Source: Taiwanofungus camphoratus
Lineage: Eukaryota; Basidiomycota; Agaricomycetes; Polyporales; Taiwanofungaceae
Reading direction: 5' to 3'
Assembly: GCA_003999685.1 (NCBI GenBank)
Contig: CP021223.1
Coordinates: 1,674,001-1,738,000, forward strand
DNA length: 64,000 nt
Positions 56,301 through 64,000 of this stretch are shown here, piece by piece. Numbering within the stretch: position 1 is the first letter of the stretch; the number at the start of each line of letters is the position of its first letter. The position numbers were made by a program, and so were the translations under genes. The notes under the pieces are model-generated. The model made no database searches, was not told the DNA's origin, and saw only the letters and a program-made list of their open reading frames with translations.

Positions 56301-57850
56301 TTTGTCTCCACAGCGTGGTCCCATGGTCTCGAATCAGGGAATCGAGCAGCGGCCGCCTTTTCAAAGCGGTCCCGGTAGTCGAGTAAGTACTCAGGCACCA
56401 GGTCTTCAATCTGTGGCCCCTCCTCAGGGGGTGTCAGTGGTGCGCTTGTCTGCCTGGCGGTGGCTATGAACCGTTTTGAGCCCCTTACATGGCTGTTCTG
56501 ATCTAACGATGGTTGAGACTTCTTGGGTGGCTGCAGCAGGCCCATTTCATCGAATAGGGGCTCCGGTTGATCGTTGAACATGCCTAAGACCCCTTCTCCC
56601 CTTGTATAAGCACATAGGATGGTTTCTAGCTCATCATCGTCCTCGTGTGCAGAGGCTCGGCACAATGGGATGCCGTCCGTGGTAGGCTGGTTCATGATCC
56701 AAGCATAGTACCCCTGCCATTCCTTAATCCTGTCTGGGTCAACCGTGAGGGTCCCTTTCGGCCAATCAATCTGCGGGTTGACTTGAATCAACCAAGGGTT
56801 GCCCAGCACTACTTCGAGGTCCCCGATGTCCGATACATAGAAGTTTGTGGGTATGTCATACCCTTCAAGCCGTATGCTCCCTTCAACTCGATGGGTAATT
56901 GGTCCACCCCTGTTGGGGGTCCCATCAATGGTCGTACTTCGTACCTTCCGAGGTAGCGGTCGTGTGGGCAGTCCCCATCGTTCCACAAGGTCAGGGTGTA
57001 TGAGGTTGGCATCGGCTCCGCTATCGATTAGTGGTCTCACAGCGATGGCCCTTTTCCCGGCGACAACATAACCTTCTACATACAGAGTGGTTCCTTTCCG
57101 GTATCCTGTGATTGTGGCCCCCATTGAGATGGTCGGGTCCTTACTGGTCTTTGGCTTGTCCAAGTTTCTTTGCGTAGGTTTCCCTGTGCCTTCAGCCAAT
57201 GATTCCCCTCCTGGGGCATCAGTGAAGTGCTCAAAATGAGGGAACCGTTTCTGTTCAATGGATTCTACGGTGGATGTTCCTAAGGATTCCTCCGTTTCTT
57301 CACTGCTCCAGTAGTCTGCTGGTGGGACCGGATATGGCTGGGTTTCCTCCAAGGCGAAGTCGTCTGAGTTTGACGAGTGGTGCAGTTCCAGTTCCCTGTC
57401 TCTCCCGGTATCATTGGAAGGTTGTGGAAGTCTGGGTTCGCTTTTGTGTGGATTATCGTGTTCATCGTCAGCTTCCCCTAGGGCCACGTCTCTGTGTCCT
57501 TCCTTTCTGATTTTCCTGGGCTCCGGGCATGCCTTGACCAAGTGTCCTGGCTTCCTGCATCGGTAGCAGCTCCTCTTCTTCCAGTGATGAGGTGTCAGAG
57601 CTGTATTGGGGTGGTTGTGTCGGTGTCCTTGCCTGGAGCCTGTGCCTCTCTGCCCCTGTTCAAGGGCCTCAGTGGAGGGCTGAGAAAGTCTGAGGTCATT
57701 GTCGCTTGGGGTAAGCGGTCCATCCCAGGGGATCCCTAGGGCTGCTTCTTCTGTTGTTTCCGGTCGGGGTATGTAGTCTTCCTCCCTTCCTTCCTTCAAT
57801 TTTCTTCGCCAGGTGATAGCTCTCCAGACTATCGCCAGGAACTTCTCCAT
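52868..57850 (-). CDS. Pol polyprotein of the nested chromovirus, 1660 codons
   Basis: Domain order by rough residue: knuckle CYRCRKPGHLVKAC (about 94), retropepsin with DSGAD (about 277), reverse transcriptase with YMDD (about 690), RNase H (VIEADASLVATGAVLQQEG), integrase HHCC zinc region and core (SVDFITDL, IISDRGPQFA, HPQSDGSTERVNQELE), and a chromodomain (WQFLIKWVGWPNSANTW, about 1440-1490). The sequence beyond the chromodomain overlaps the other ORF and looks less protein-like. A capsid-type domain upstream of the knuckle was not seen; only about 90 residues precede it, and 205 bp separate the start from the LTR. Confidence 0.9.
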   Translation of the reverse strand: MEKFLAIVWRAITWRRKLKEGREEDYIPRPETTEEAALGIPWDGPLTPSDNDLRLSQPSTEALEQGQRGTGSRQGHRHNHPNTALTPHHWKKRSCYRCRKPGHLVKACPEPRKIRKEGHRDVALGEADDEHDNPHKSEPRLPQPSNDTGRDRELELHHSSNSDDFALEETQPYPVPPADYWSSEETEESLGTSTVESIEQKRFPHFEHFTDAPGGESLAEGTGKPTQRNLDKPKTSKDPTISMGATITGYRKGTTLYVEGYVVAGKRAIAVRPLIDSGADANLIHPDLVERWGLPTRPLPRKVRSTTIDGTPNRGGPITHRVEGSIRLEGYDIPTNFYVSDIGDLEVVLGNPWLIQVNPQIDWPKGTLTVDPDRIKEWQGYYAWIMNQPTTDGIPLCRASAHEDDDELETILCAYTRGEGVLGMFNDQPEPLFDEMGLLQPPKKSQPSLDQNSHVRGSKRFIATARQTSAPLTPPEEGPQIEDLVPEYLLDYRDRFEKAAAARFPDSRPWDHAVETKPNFVPRKCGVIALSLAEQAEMDKFLDENLAKGYLRDSKSPMASPAFFVAKKDGTLRPCQDYRYLNNSTIKDAYPLPLIGELIDNLQKATIFTKLDLRNGYNNVRIREGDQWKGAFMVNHHGTKKLVEPTVMFYGMCNAPATFQRLMNDGFQDMLAEGWLAIYMDDILIYSDDATIHRERTRRVLQRLQEMDLFVKPEKCAFDVQEVEFLGMTITPGHIHMDTGKLRGIDEWPIPTKVKDVERFLGLANYYRRFIRGFSDIAHPLNALKKKGVAWNWSNKCQAAFEALKRRFCEAPVLTMPDPEKPFVIEADASLVATGAVLQQEGPDGKLHPVAFLSKSLKEAERNYQIYDRELLAIVRALEEWRHHLEGAKHPVTVITDHKNLTYFREAQRLTRRQARWQLLLSQFELRLENRKGKRLVVADALSRRPGHPGGERDNEDIVLLPETLFAKAVNVDLIERIRQHRSRDSMVIETIDALKRGKVPPFKGTGFAHTTLADWDVQDGLILYKNRIYVPPSDDLRREVIRLCHDTPAMAHPGAQGTFAIARRDWFWDGMATFIEKYVKGCAKCQENKVNTHPTRPPMQPIPTEPNSRPFSHISVDFITDLPESRGSDALMVVVDRELSKGIVLVPCNKTIDAVGTAEALHQNVYRRYGLPDRIISDRGPQFAATVFREWCKLTGVKAAMSTAYHPQSDGSTERVNQELEAAWRILCANNPHNWAKFIPEFEFAHNQVPHAGRRESPFKLIMGYDPKAIGSPKASERYPSIKDRLFAIGEFRKEALAAQDLAAQLMAERARTTWQPLEKGTQVWLEATNLRLKTPRKFSPKRVGPLKIAEVLGPLTYKLQLPRAWKIHPVFHASLLTPYRETKEHGPNFTRPPPELVDGDEEYEVEAIHGHRAQRGKWQFLIKWVGWPNSANTWQSEADLRNSPDLLEEYKKVNRLPARPQVNARYTRICRAAYNRHSVEARHYDVHSYRPPTAIRLLEPQRSKGTRPRTPSTSKTHTRTPLPKHSRDSAPIGSVRRSVRSVETCAPHGLGPGGCRSTPRNRHPAVGLARPVGVDEHLPDTGHCRARGWQLGHTRTKANRPWAKWQQPDNVAVGHSPHRCKPSSPQPARRPHALPSNGRHRQPDTATTSGQNTGPFCQ

Positions 57851-58055
57851 CTTTCCGGTGTTTCTTATCCTTCAATTCAACACTGATGGTACGCACTTGT
57901 AGTCAAGTGATCCTCCTGCCAGTCCCTTCCAACGGGGACACTGGTCTTACCCAATCCTTCCTATGAGGACGTTGGTGAGGGTCCGGTTTCTTCCGCTTGC
58001 TCGCGTTCTAATTCGCTATCCTGAGATAGAGTTTGTAGAAGGAATCTTGTCCTAA

Positions 58056-58626
58056 TGTTACGGGGGGTCTACGCCCGTAGGTGACTACTGTGACGGGGGG
58101 TCGTTGAGTAGTCAGGCGTGAAGTGTAAACGAGGAGTCAGCCTGGCTGACGACGAGTACACGTCTAAGTCTTCAACCGCTAGCCCAACGGTCTCGAGAGA
58201 GTTGCGGGCTAAGTCACAGCCTATGTCCTAGTGTAGTCACAAGGATATAGGTGGTCTAAGGCGACCCGTTGAATAGACAAAGGTATAGAGGCCTAAGCCC
58301 AGTCGTGAAGTACAAATGGTAACGACAGCACCAAAGTACACAGTGTAACTAAGGAGGACAAGATTGGGGTGCTCCGCGGTGAGCCAACCCCTTAAGTACT
58401 ATGGTGGGTTTAGGGCAAGCCAGCCCTCACTCCCACGGGTACCAGCACCTAAGCGTCCATAAGTCAGAGGCCCAAGTGGTCCCTTCTGAGGAACAGTCCA
58501 TAACTAAGCGGGTGACGGTCGGCCCGTCAGGAATAATGGTGATAATTGTAAGTGTACACGACCCGCTAGTCCGGTATAGTAAAGAGAAATGAAAATATAT
58601 GTTCGCACCATTATCGCCTTGTAACA
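58056..58626 (-). repeat. right LTR of the nested chromovirus (5' LTR in its own sense)
   Basis: Copy of 52054-52624, followed by the AAGAG target duplication at 58627-58631. The 205 bp between it and the pol frame form the leader. I could not match the first leader bases to a common tRNA primer with confidence. Confidence 0.95.
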
Positions 58627-61534
58627 AAGAGTTCGCGTGGGGGCAACTATGATGATGGGCTGGTAAGAACTTTTGACGTCCTCGAGGCATCGTAGGGATG
58701 GTCGCGACTTCGCTCGTGTTCGGGCATACGATCGTGATGGTCTGCTCCTCGTTTCCGAAGTTCTTAACCACACTCTCGGTTACCACATCGAAGGGTCGGC
58801 CTAGAAGGATATCGTAGGAGGGATTGCGTATGACGTGTATCTGTAGGTACAACACGATGTCGCCTACTTGGAACGAGACATTTCGAACCAGTCCTAAAGA
58901 ACGGTCAATACTGCCATTAGCAGACTGCATATTTAGCTGCACGGAAGGGTCGTAAATTAGCCCTAAGGCATGACAGACTTGCTCTGACATCGCAACCACT
59001 TGTGACCCAGGGTCCACGATGCATTCGATTCGCTCTTTGTTGTCAATTAGGGCTTCGATAGAACGGATAGAATTCGAGTCGCGGGCTACTATGATTTCGG
59101 AGGGTTCTTCCTTTCCGGGTACGTGTCGTAAGTACGTTTCGTAGGGGTCTGGAATGATGGTCGAACCAGGGACAAGGGGTTCACCATGGCACGATAGTTC
59201 GGAGGTTGCTAGCATCGTTTTAGAAGCGAGATCGTCTGAGAGTTCCGTAATTTGAGCCATATGAGTAGCCTTAGGATCCATAGGCACACGTTTAGGGGTG
59301 ATGGCTTCGCGATATCGCGCACGAACATCCGGGGATATAGATAGTAACTCCTCAGGCGTTAGTGTAACCACTGGTGTCCTCATAGATCGCGCGAATATTT
59401 CCTCTGTAAGCTTCTCCTGATGAACCGGTGTGATCGTCTTATAGGCCACGTCCTTGCCCTTGTCTGCTGTAGGCTTCGGAGCTGCTGCGAAATTTCGAAG
59501 ATTCGGAGGTGCGTAAGTAGCATCTCGAGCGTTAGCGAAAGGATGTACTGGTGGAGTGGGCGGTGGAATGGCTGCCTGTGATGCTGGTTGGGCTGGTACG
59601 TTAGATGTAGACGCGGCATGCTCCGATGAGTTCGGGGGTGGATCGGACACATTCGCAGGCTTCGGAGGCGAAGGCGCTGAATTAGAAGGATAATTGGATC
59701 GCTTTAGAATGGTAGGAGGGGTCTGGTTCTGCACCTCCGCTGCTGGGGCATCTTGGTTAGCAGGGGGATCCACTACTGGATGCTGAGCGCGTCCTATCGG
59801 AGGTGCATTGGCTACGGGCGGGTTTCTAGGATCAGACTGCGTGTTAGGAGCACCCTGCCTTCTGCGCTGGGGTACTTCCACACCATCGAAGACTTCGCGA
59901 CGTCTCCGAAGTTGGTAAATCTCGTGTTCTAAAGCGGCTATACGATCCTCAGCAGATAGTGAGAATGCAGGCACATTTAGGCGGTTGTCGATTTCGAATA
60001 GGAGCTGTGGGGAGGAATTCGTGCCATTTCGTCGATGATATTCGTAAAGCCTATCGCGAATCGTACGTCCTGGGATCGTTCTGGGTACGAAATTTCCATT
60101 TGGCAGCACTATCTTTCCATCTGGGTTGCGCTTGCACTTGCCATCCTTGATGTCTTGCTCAATGTGCTTGCAACACCTAGTGCAGCAGTCCAAGTCCCCG
60201 CAATAGTGACAGTACTGGCCTTCTACATGAGTGTGCTCGCCGCGCGAGCTGTCCAATCGAGGAGGTCGCTGGTTCGCAAGAACAGGAGCTAGCGCACTGG
60301 TTACGGACTTCGTGAGGATCTCCGCGAACGTCTGTAGATCCTCTATCTTTAGCGATGAGCCCCCCACGGGCACGGCAGTGGGCGAAGTAGTTACAGTCAT
60401 AGCAGAGGTAAGAGTCGTAGAAGTACCAAGGAGTACGAACTTCGCCGCGCTATGTAGCTGGTCCAAGGTGTAGGGATCATCGGGTAAGTGATCAGGGAAC
60501 TTTAGCTGTAACCTAGTAGACACGCGAGCCCATAGCGAAGGCTGGAAGGCCCTCGCGAAAGCACGGCTTTGCTCGATAGTAGACAACCTATTTTTCGAAA
60601 TTAGGTACTTCGTGATGGCATAAAACTCACGATAGAAGCTTCCTAAGTCTGCCGCATTGTTGATTCCAATTCTAGCACGTTCTCCTATCAACTGATCCAA
60701 GTCAGACATAGACCACATTCTATCGTCCTCTGTGCCTGGGTAGAGGCTTCTAATCTCCTTCTTGAAGTCTTCGTAGGTCTTCGTGACATCGGAACACTCA
60801 GGGAGGGACTCCCATAGGTCCGAAACATCGATAGGAGGGTAGCGAGTAGTCCAGTGTTTCTTTGTCGCCTCATCCGCTATCTGGCAGCGGACAAAAAGTG
60901 ACTCTAAGTCCTGGAAATACCTTCGGATGGTCCTAGGCTGGTCAGGATCGAAGGTGGGGGATGTACGATCTCCTCGAGGTGGCATGAGTGGAGGTGCGTT
61001 CATGGTTGACACAGAAATAGGATTTAGGGGATTAGCTAAAGTGGGTGCGGTCAAAGATGGGTTCGAAGCTGAGTTGATGCTAGCTGACGAAGATTGGGTC
61101 GTAGAAGCGTCGGAAAGTGTAATAGAAGGAATCGGAGGGGAACGCGAAGCTGATAGGAGCGTAGAGGATAGCGGAGGGGATTCCGGTAAATGGACTAAGA
61201 TAGGGTCAGACGCTGAAGAAGGACCGCTTCCTTCGGAGGTGTTAGGAAGCTCAGGGGACGTGGACTGAGGTTCGAAGTCCTCAATTGGCGAGTCTTCGGA
61301 CGTGGTAAGCGTGTCTAGAGACCCTTCGAAAAGAGCCTCGAAGTCGGGGGTCGATTCGGAAGATTCGAGTGTAGAAATGATATCGGAGGGGATAGTCGTA
61401 GGTGTTTGCAAAGAGGTGCTTCGTGGAAGGCCTGCTTGAGTATAGTAACGATAGCCGACCTGAAAGAACTCGGATAGTAACTGATCGCTGTTTCTCGGAG
61501 AGGACTGGTTAGACGTAGAATGATCTGAAGGCAA
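58627..61534 (-). CDS. Gag and protease region of the outer element, cut at its 3' end by the nested insertion
   Basis: It starts at the ATG at 61534, 40 bp inside the LTR. About 190 disordered Ser/Thr/Pro residues precede a Gag core of the common Agaricomycete type (RTIRRYFQDLESLFVRCQIA, LGSFYREFYAITKYLISKNR, SRAFARAFQPSLWARVSTRL). A Cys/His segment (YCHYCGDLDCCTRCCKHIEQ) and VLPNGNFVPRTIPGR follow. The last part is an aspartic-protease-like region with VDPGSQVVAM and PSYDILLGRPFDV. Apart from the nested insertion this stretch is open. Confidence 0.85.
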
Positions 61535-61552
61535 TGAAATCTTGACTGCTCC

Positions 61553-61570
61553 CCCTCGCGGTGGGCTCCA
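61553..61570 (-). other. primer-binding-like site of the outer element
   Basis: On the minus strand, four bases after the LTR, comes TGGAGCCCACCGCGAGGG. It begins TGG as expected for pairing with a tRNA CCA end. The tRNA was not identified. Confidence 0.5.
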
Positions 61571-61574
61571 GAAA

Positions 61575-63340
61575 TGATACGACCTAGGGGTCCCTGGTAC
61601 CTAGGGAGTGCTCCGCAACGTGGCTGTGGGGTAGTGTGATAACTGTGAGGGTGTGAGGGTAGGAGCTACAACCTGTATGATACCGGGAAACCTGTATGTC
61701 TTGTTTTTGTAAGTAGGGGAGTAAGGGGTCAAGGGTCCTGCACAACAGGATCTTGTTCCTAAGTGCTAGACTATCCCTAAGGCCTTGCGAGGCCCTCCGA
61801 AGTACGCGAAGTCCTTCGAGATTCTGCGAAGTCCTTCGAAGTTTTAGCTAAATCGCGCGAGCTGACTTCGTAGGCTGTATAGAATTAGGGAGCAATAAGC
61901 CAATGGACTATAATTTCTACTAAGCGGCAGAGGGTACGAGACTGCTGCGAAGTCCTTTTAGCTAGAGTTAGCTAAAGGGTGTAAGGCTTAGAGGTTTGTT
62001 AGAGCGAGGTGGGCGAGGTTTGGCTGGCGTAGGAGACTTGTAGGAGAGGTCGGATGGTTCAGAGAGCTAATACTTGGAATAGAAATGAGGGAACGAGGTT
62101 GCTGGAAGCTCTGAAGTGTCTGATGACGTCGAAGTGTGGGTCAGAGAGTTCGAGGGCGTAGAGAGATGTACTATAGCCTGTAATGAAGGCTATGGGGGAG
62201 TCGTAGGGTTATTCGTAGGACGTAGGGATGACGCAATGTGAGCCTAAGGGTATAACTAAGGCGGAGGTCCACCGGATAGGTGCTATAAGAGGTGCTGAAG
62301 GGCACGAAGTCACGGCGACTTCGTAGATCGTAGTGCGTAGTTCGAGAAGCGTAGACGTAGTTCGTAGATATATCGCGAGCGTAGACGTAGTTCAAAGGTA
62401 CTGAAACGGAGCTGGGGTGGAGACTTAGGGACCTTGGGACCGTTCCTAAGGTTGTACTCGTGGCGCTTTCCTGAGATCGGAGCTACAGGGGAACTGGTAT
62501 TCCAAAGAGAGAAGCGTACACTGAGGGGTCTCTCTCGTACATAGTAAACTACCTCTGACTAAATAGGGGAGCGTGAGGTGAACTAATCTTGCGCGAAGTG
62601 ATCCTTACGAGTCCGAAATGTGTACTAAAACGCATGGACTCCGAAGTGAACACGAGGGGGATAGGAACTATTTAGGAACTGAAACAGGGGAACTACGAAC
62701 GGTAGAAAGGTGACAAACTTCATTCACGAGGGCGGGATGACTATCCGAGAGCAGCCATGCGCCGTGATCACCTATCTTAGCGGGCTAAGAGCGCACGAAG
62801 TTCTTAGCAGCGGGACTTGGCCTAATCGGGGCAGGAGGTGTCCTAACTGGGTGGAGGGCCATATGGGTACGCCCTAGGATGACCTTATGGCATAGGATCG
62901 AGACCCATGGGGGTGCACAAGGCTTCCTAAGTCCAACTTCCGGAACTTCGGACCATTTCGGAGCCTATCGGAGGTAACTGCAATCACAAGAGCTAGGAGA
63001 GACTTAGCTAAGACTTCTTAGCTAAGCCCGGGATGAGTGACGTAGTAGATAGGACCTAGATCCAATGGAACAGTATGGGAGGGCCGGCAGTGTCTGATAG
63101 TGGACTTAGCAGGAGTTAGGGACTTCGCGTCTAGCATTCGAAATCTCGTAGCACCTCGTGTGACTTCGCAAGACTTCGTAGGGTGTTAGGAGGGTTTAGG
63201 AAGGAGAGGGGGCGTTAGGAATATTATAGGAACCTATCCCTCCTGTCGTAGGCTGTAGGAGAGTCTTAGAGTGGTCGGTTGGGGGATCAGAAAGCTCCTA
63301 AAATCGCGATTCGAGGCCCAGGAGGCTACAGGACTCATCA
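61575..63340 (-). repeat. right LTR of the outer element (1766 bp)
   Basis: Same ends as the left LTR. It contains two extra stretches of about 75 and 88 bp (near 61869-61943 and 62049-62136) that the left LTR lacks. It is followed by the ACGG target duplication and the resumed LINE ORF1. Confidence 0.9.
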
Positions 63341-63517
63341 ACGGTCCAAGACATTAATGAACAACTGCAGAAGTACAAAGACAGTAAACACATACGGGTT
63401 GTAAACGTAAAGTACAACCCACAAAACAACTGCATTGTGTTTGTACGGGCTGACCAACAGGCAACCGAGCTGATCCCATTCGCTAATAGATTTATGGAAC
63501 TAATAGCAGGAGACCGG
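63341..63517 (+). pseudogene. continuation of the interrupted LINE ORF1
   Basis: It is open for its whole length in the same frame as 43512-44529. It encodes DINEQLQKYKDSKHIRVVNV followed by NNCIVFVRADQQATELIPFA, a pattern typical of the conserved ORF1 end of Agaricomycete LINEs. It is cut again at 63517 by an LTR in inverted orientation. Confidence 0.75.
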
Positions 63518-64000
63518 TGATGAGTCCCGTAGCCTCCTGGGCCCCGAATCGCGATTTTAGGAGCTTTCTGATCCCCCAACCGACCACTCTAAGACTCTCC
63601 TACAGCCTACGACAGGAGGGATAGGTTCCTATAATATTCCTAACGCCCCCTCTCCTTCCTAAACCCTCCTAACACCCTACGAAGTCTTGCGAAGTCACAC
63701 GAGGTGCTACGAGATTTCGAATGCTAGACGCGAAGTCCCTAACTCCTGCTAAGTCCACTATCAGACACTGCCGGCCCTCCCATACTGTTCCATTGGATCT
63801 AGGTCCTATCTACTACGTCACTCATCCCGGGCTTAGCTAAGAAGTCTTAGCTAAGTCTCTCCTAGCTCTTGTGATTGCAGTTACCTCCGATAGGCTCCGA
63901 AATGGTCCGAAGTTCCGGAAGTTGGACTTAGGAAGCCTTGTGCACCCCCATGGGTCTCGATCCTATGCCATAAGGTCATCCTAGGGCGTACCCATATGGC
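63518..64000 (+). repeat. inverted LTR of a second member of the outer family (partial, runs off window)
   Basis: The sequence is the reverse complement of the terminal 483 bp of the LTR at 61575-63340, starting TGATGAGTCC, with about two differences. It shares the variants of the right LTR, not those of the left. The rest of this element lies outside the window. Confidence 0.9.

Larger units (their letters stand above)
52054..58626 (-). mobile_element. nested chromodomain Ty3/Gypsy element (chromovirus), 6573 bp
   Basis: Two 571-bp LTRs (52054-52624 and 58056-58626, TG..CA) are flanked by the 5-bp duplication AAGAG (52049-52053 and 58627-58631). The LTRs read as identical, so the insertion is recent. 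Coding is on the minus strand. One long open frame covers knuckle, protease, reverse transcriptase, RNase H, integrase and chromodomain, and a second ORF overlaps its end. It looks whole. It lies inside the outer element, between that element's protease and reverse transcriptase. Confidence 0.95.
44530..63340 (-). mobile_element. outer Ty3/Gypsy-type LTR retrotransposon, coding on minus strand, with nested insertion
   Basis: It has long LTRs (44530-46137 and 61575-63340), both TG..CA, a 4-bp target duplication ACGG, a primer-binding-like site inside the right LTR and a purine tract inside the left LTR. Gag and protease lie at 61534-58627, reverse transcriptase, RNase H and integrase at about 52053-48214, and an antisense gene sits next to the left LTR. 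Without the 6.57-kb nested element it is about 12.2 kb. The coding part looks broken, with roughly two or three breaks beyond the nested insertion. The LTRs differ by two blocks of about 75-90 bp and scattered substitutions, so the insertion is not recent or its ends have recombined. Confidence 0.9.

Noticed and set aside
62171-62395. Tyr/Arg/Leu-repetitive minus-strand frame in the right LTR
   Set aside because: It is produced by repeated CGTAG/TTCG words of the LTR and is not open in the left LTR.

Overview
This window is nuclear DNA of a filamentous basidiomycete, most likely an Agaricomycete of polypore type. Introns are short (about 45-90 nt) and dense, host genes are GC-rich, and the retroelement Gag and membrane-protein families are of Agaricomycete type. 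I worked by eye only; no alignment, splice predictor or database search was run. Exon boundaries come from GT/GC..AG signals, reading phase and family conservation.

Layout. 1-22.4 kb is gene-bearing. It holds the 3' end of a coiled-coil gene (+), an unrecognised gene (-), 5.6 kb without genes, and a CSL-type transcription factor (+). These are followed by a one-helix membrane protein (+), the MYST acetyltransferase ESA1 (-), the DEAD-box helicase DBP7 (-), and an ER cyclophilin (+) that shares a 172-bp divergent promoter with DBP7. Two A-tailed retroposed inserts follow (22.5-23.4 kb), one being a 5'-truncated LINE. 24-40.6 kb holds a multi-pass membrane protein (+), a DUF952 protein (-), an endoglucanase-V-like secreted protein with an 8-nt microexon (-), a doubtful small gene (-), GCN5 (+), a tRNA-Val with a 5-nt intron (-), the EXS-domain protein ERD1 (+), NAD-dependent formate dehydrogenase (+), and another unrecognised gene (-).

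42.9-64 kb is a nest of retroelements. A second truncated copy of the same LINE has a clean 15-bp target duplication. Next to it lies ORF1 of a LINE that was hit twice by one family of long-LTR Ty3/Gypsy-type elements in opposite orientations. The complete one (44530-63340) was itself entered by a 6.57-kb chromodomain Ty3/Gypsy element (52054-58626) whose two 571-bp LTRs read as identical.

Best candidate for something undescribed: the outer LTR element carries, antisense to gag-pol and beside its LTR, an intact gene of three open blocks. Each gap is a GT-AG intron. The gene encodes a coiled-coil protein with a Zn2Cys6-like cluster (C-X2-C-X8-C-X8-C-X2-C-X6-C). A TATAAAAG box in the adjacent LTR points toward it and an AATAAA lies downstream. 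It looks like a cargo or regulatory gene of the transposon. Other notable points are a possible soluble/membrane-anchored cyclophilin pair made by alternative 3' splicing, three GC-AG introns, two microexons, two possible starts in formate dehydrogenase, and a second zinc-knuckle ORF at the 3' end of the nested chromovirus.

How genes relate: apart from the divergent DBP7/cyclophilin pair, neighbours look like ordinary unlinked housekeeping genes. Two histone acetyltransferases (ESA1, GCN5) lie 12 kb apart, and ERD1 and the cyclophilin both belong to the early secretory pathway, but nothing in the sequence shows co-regulation.
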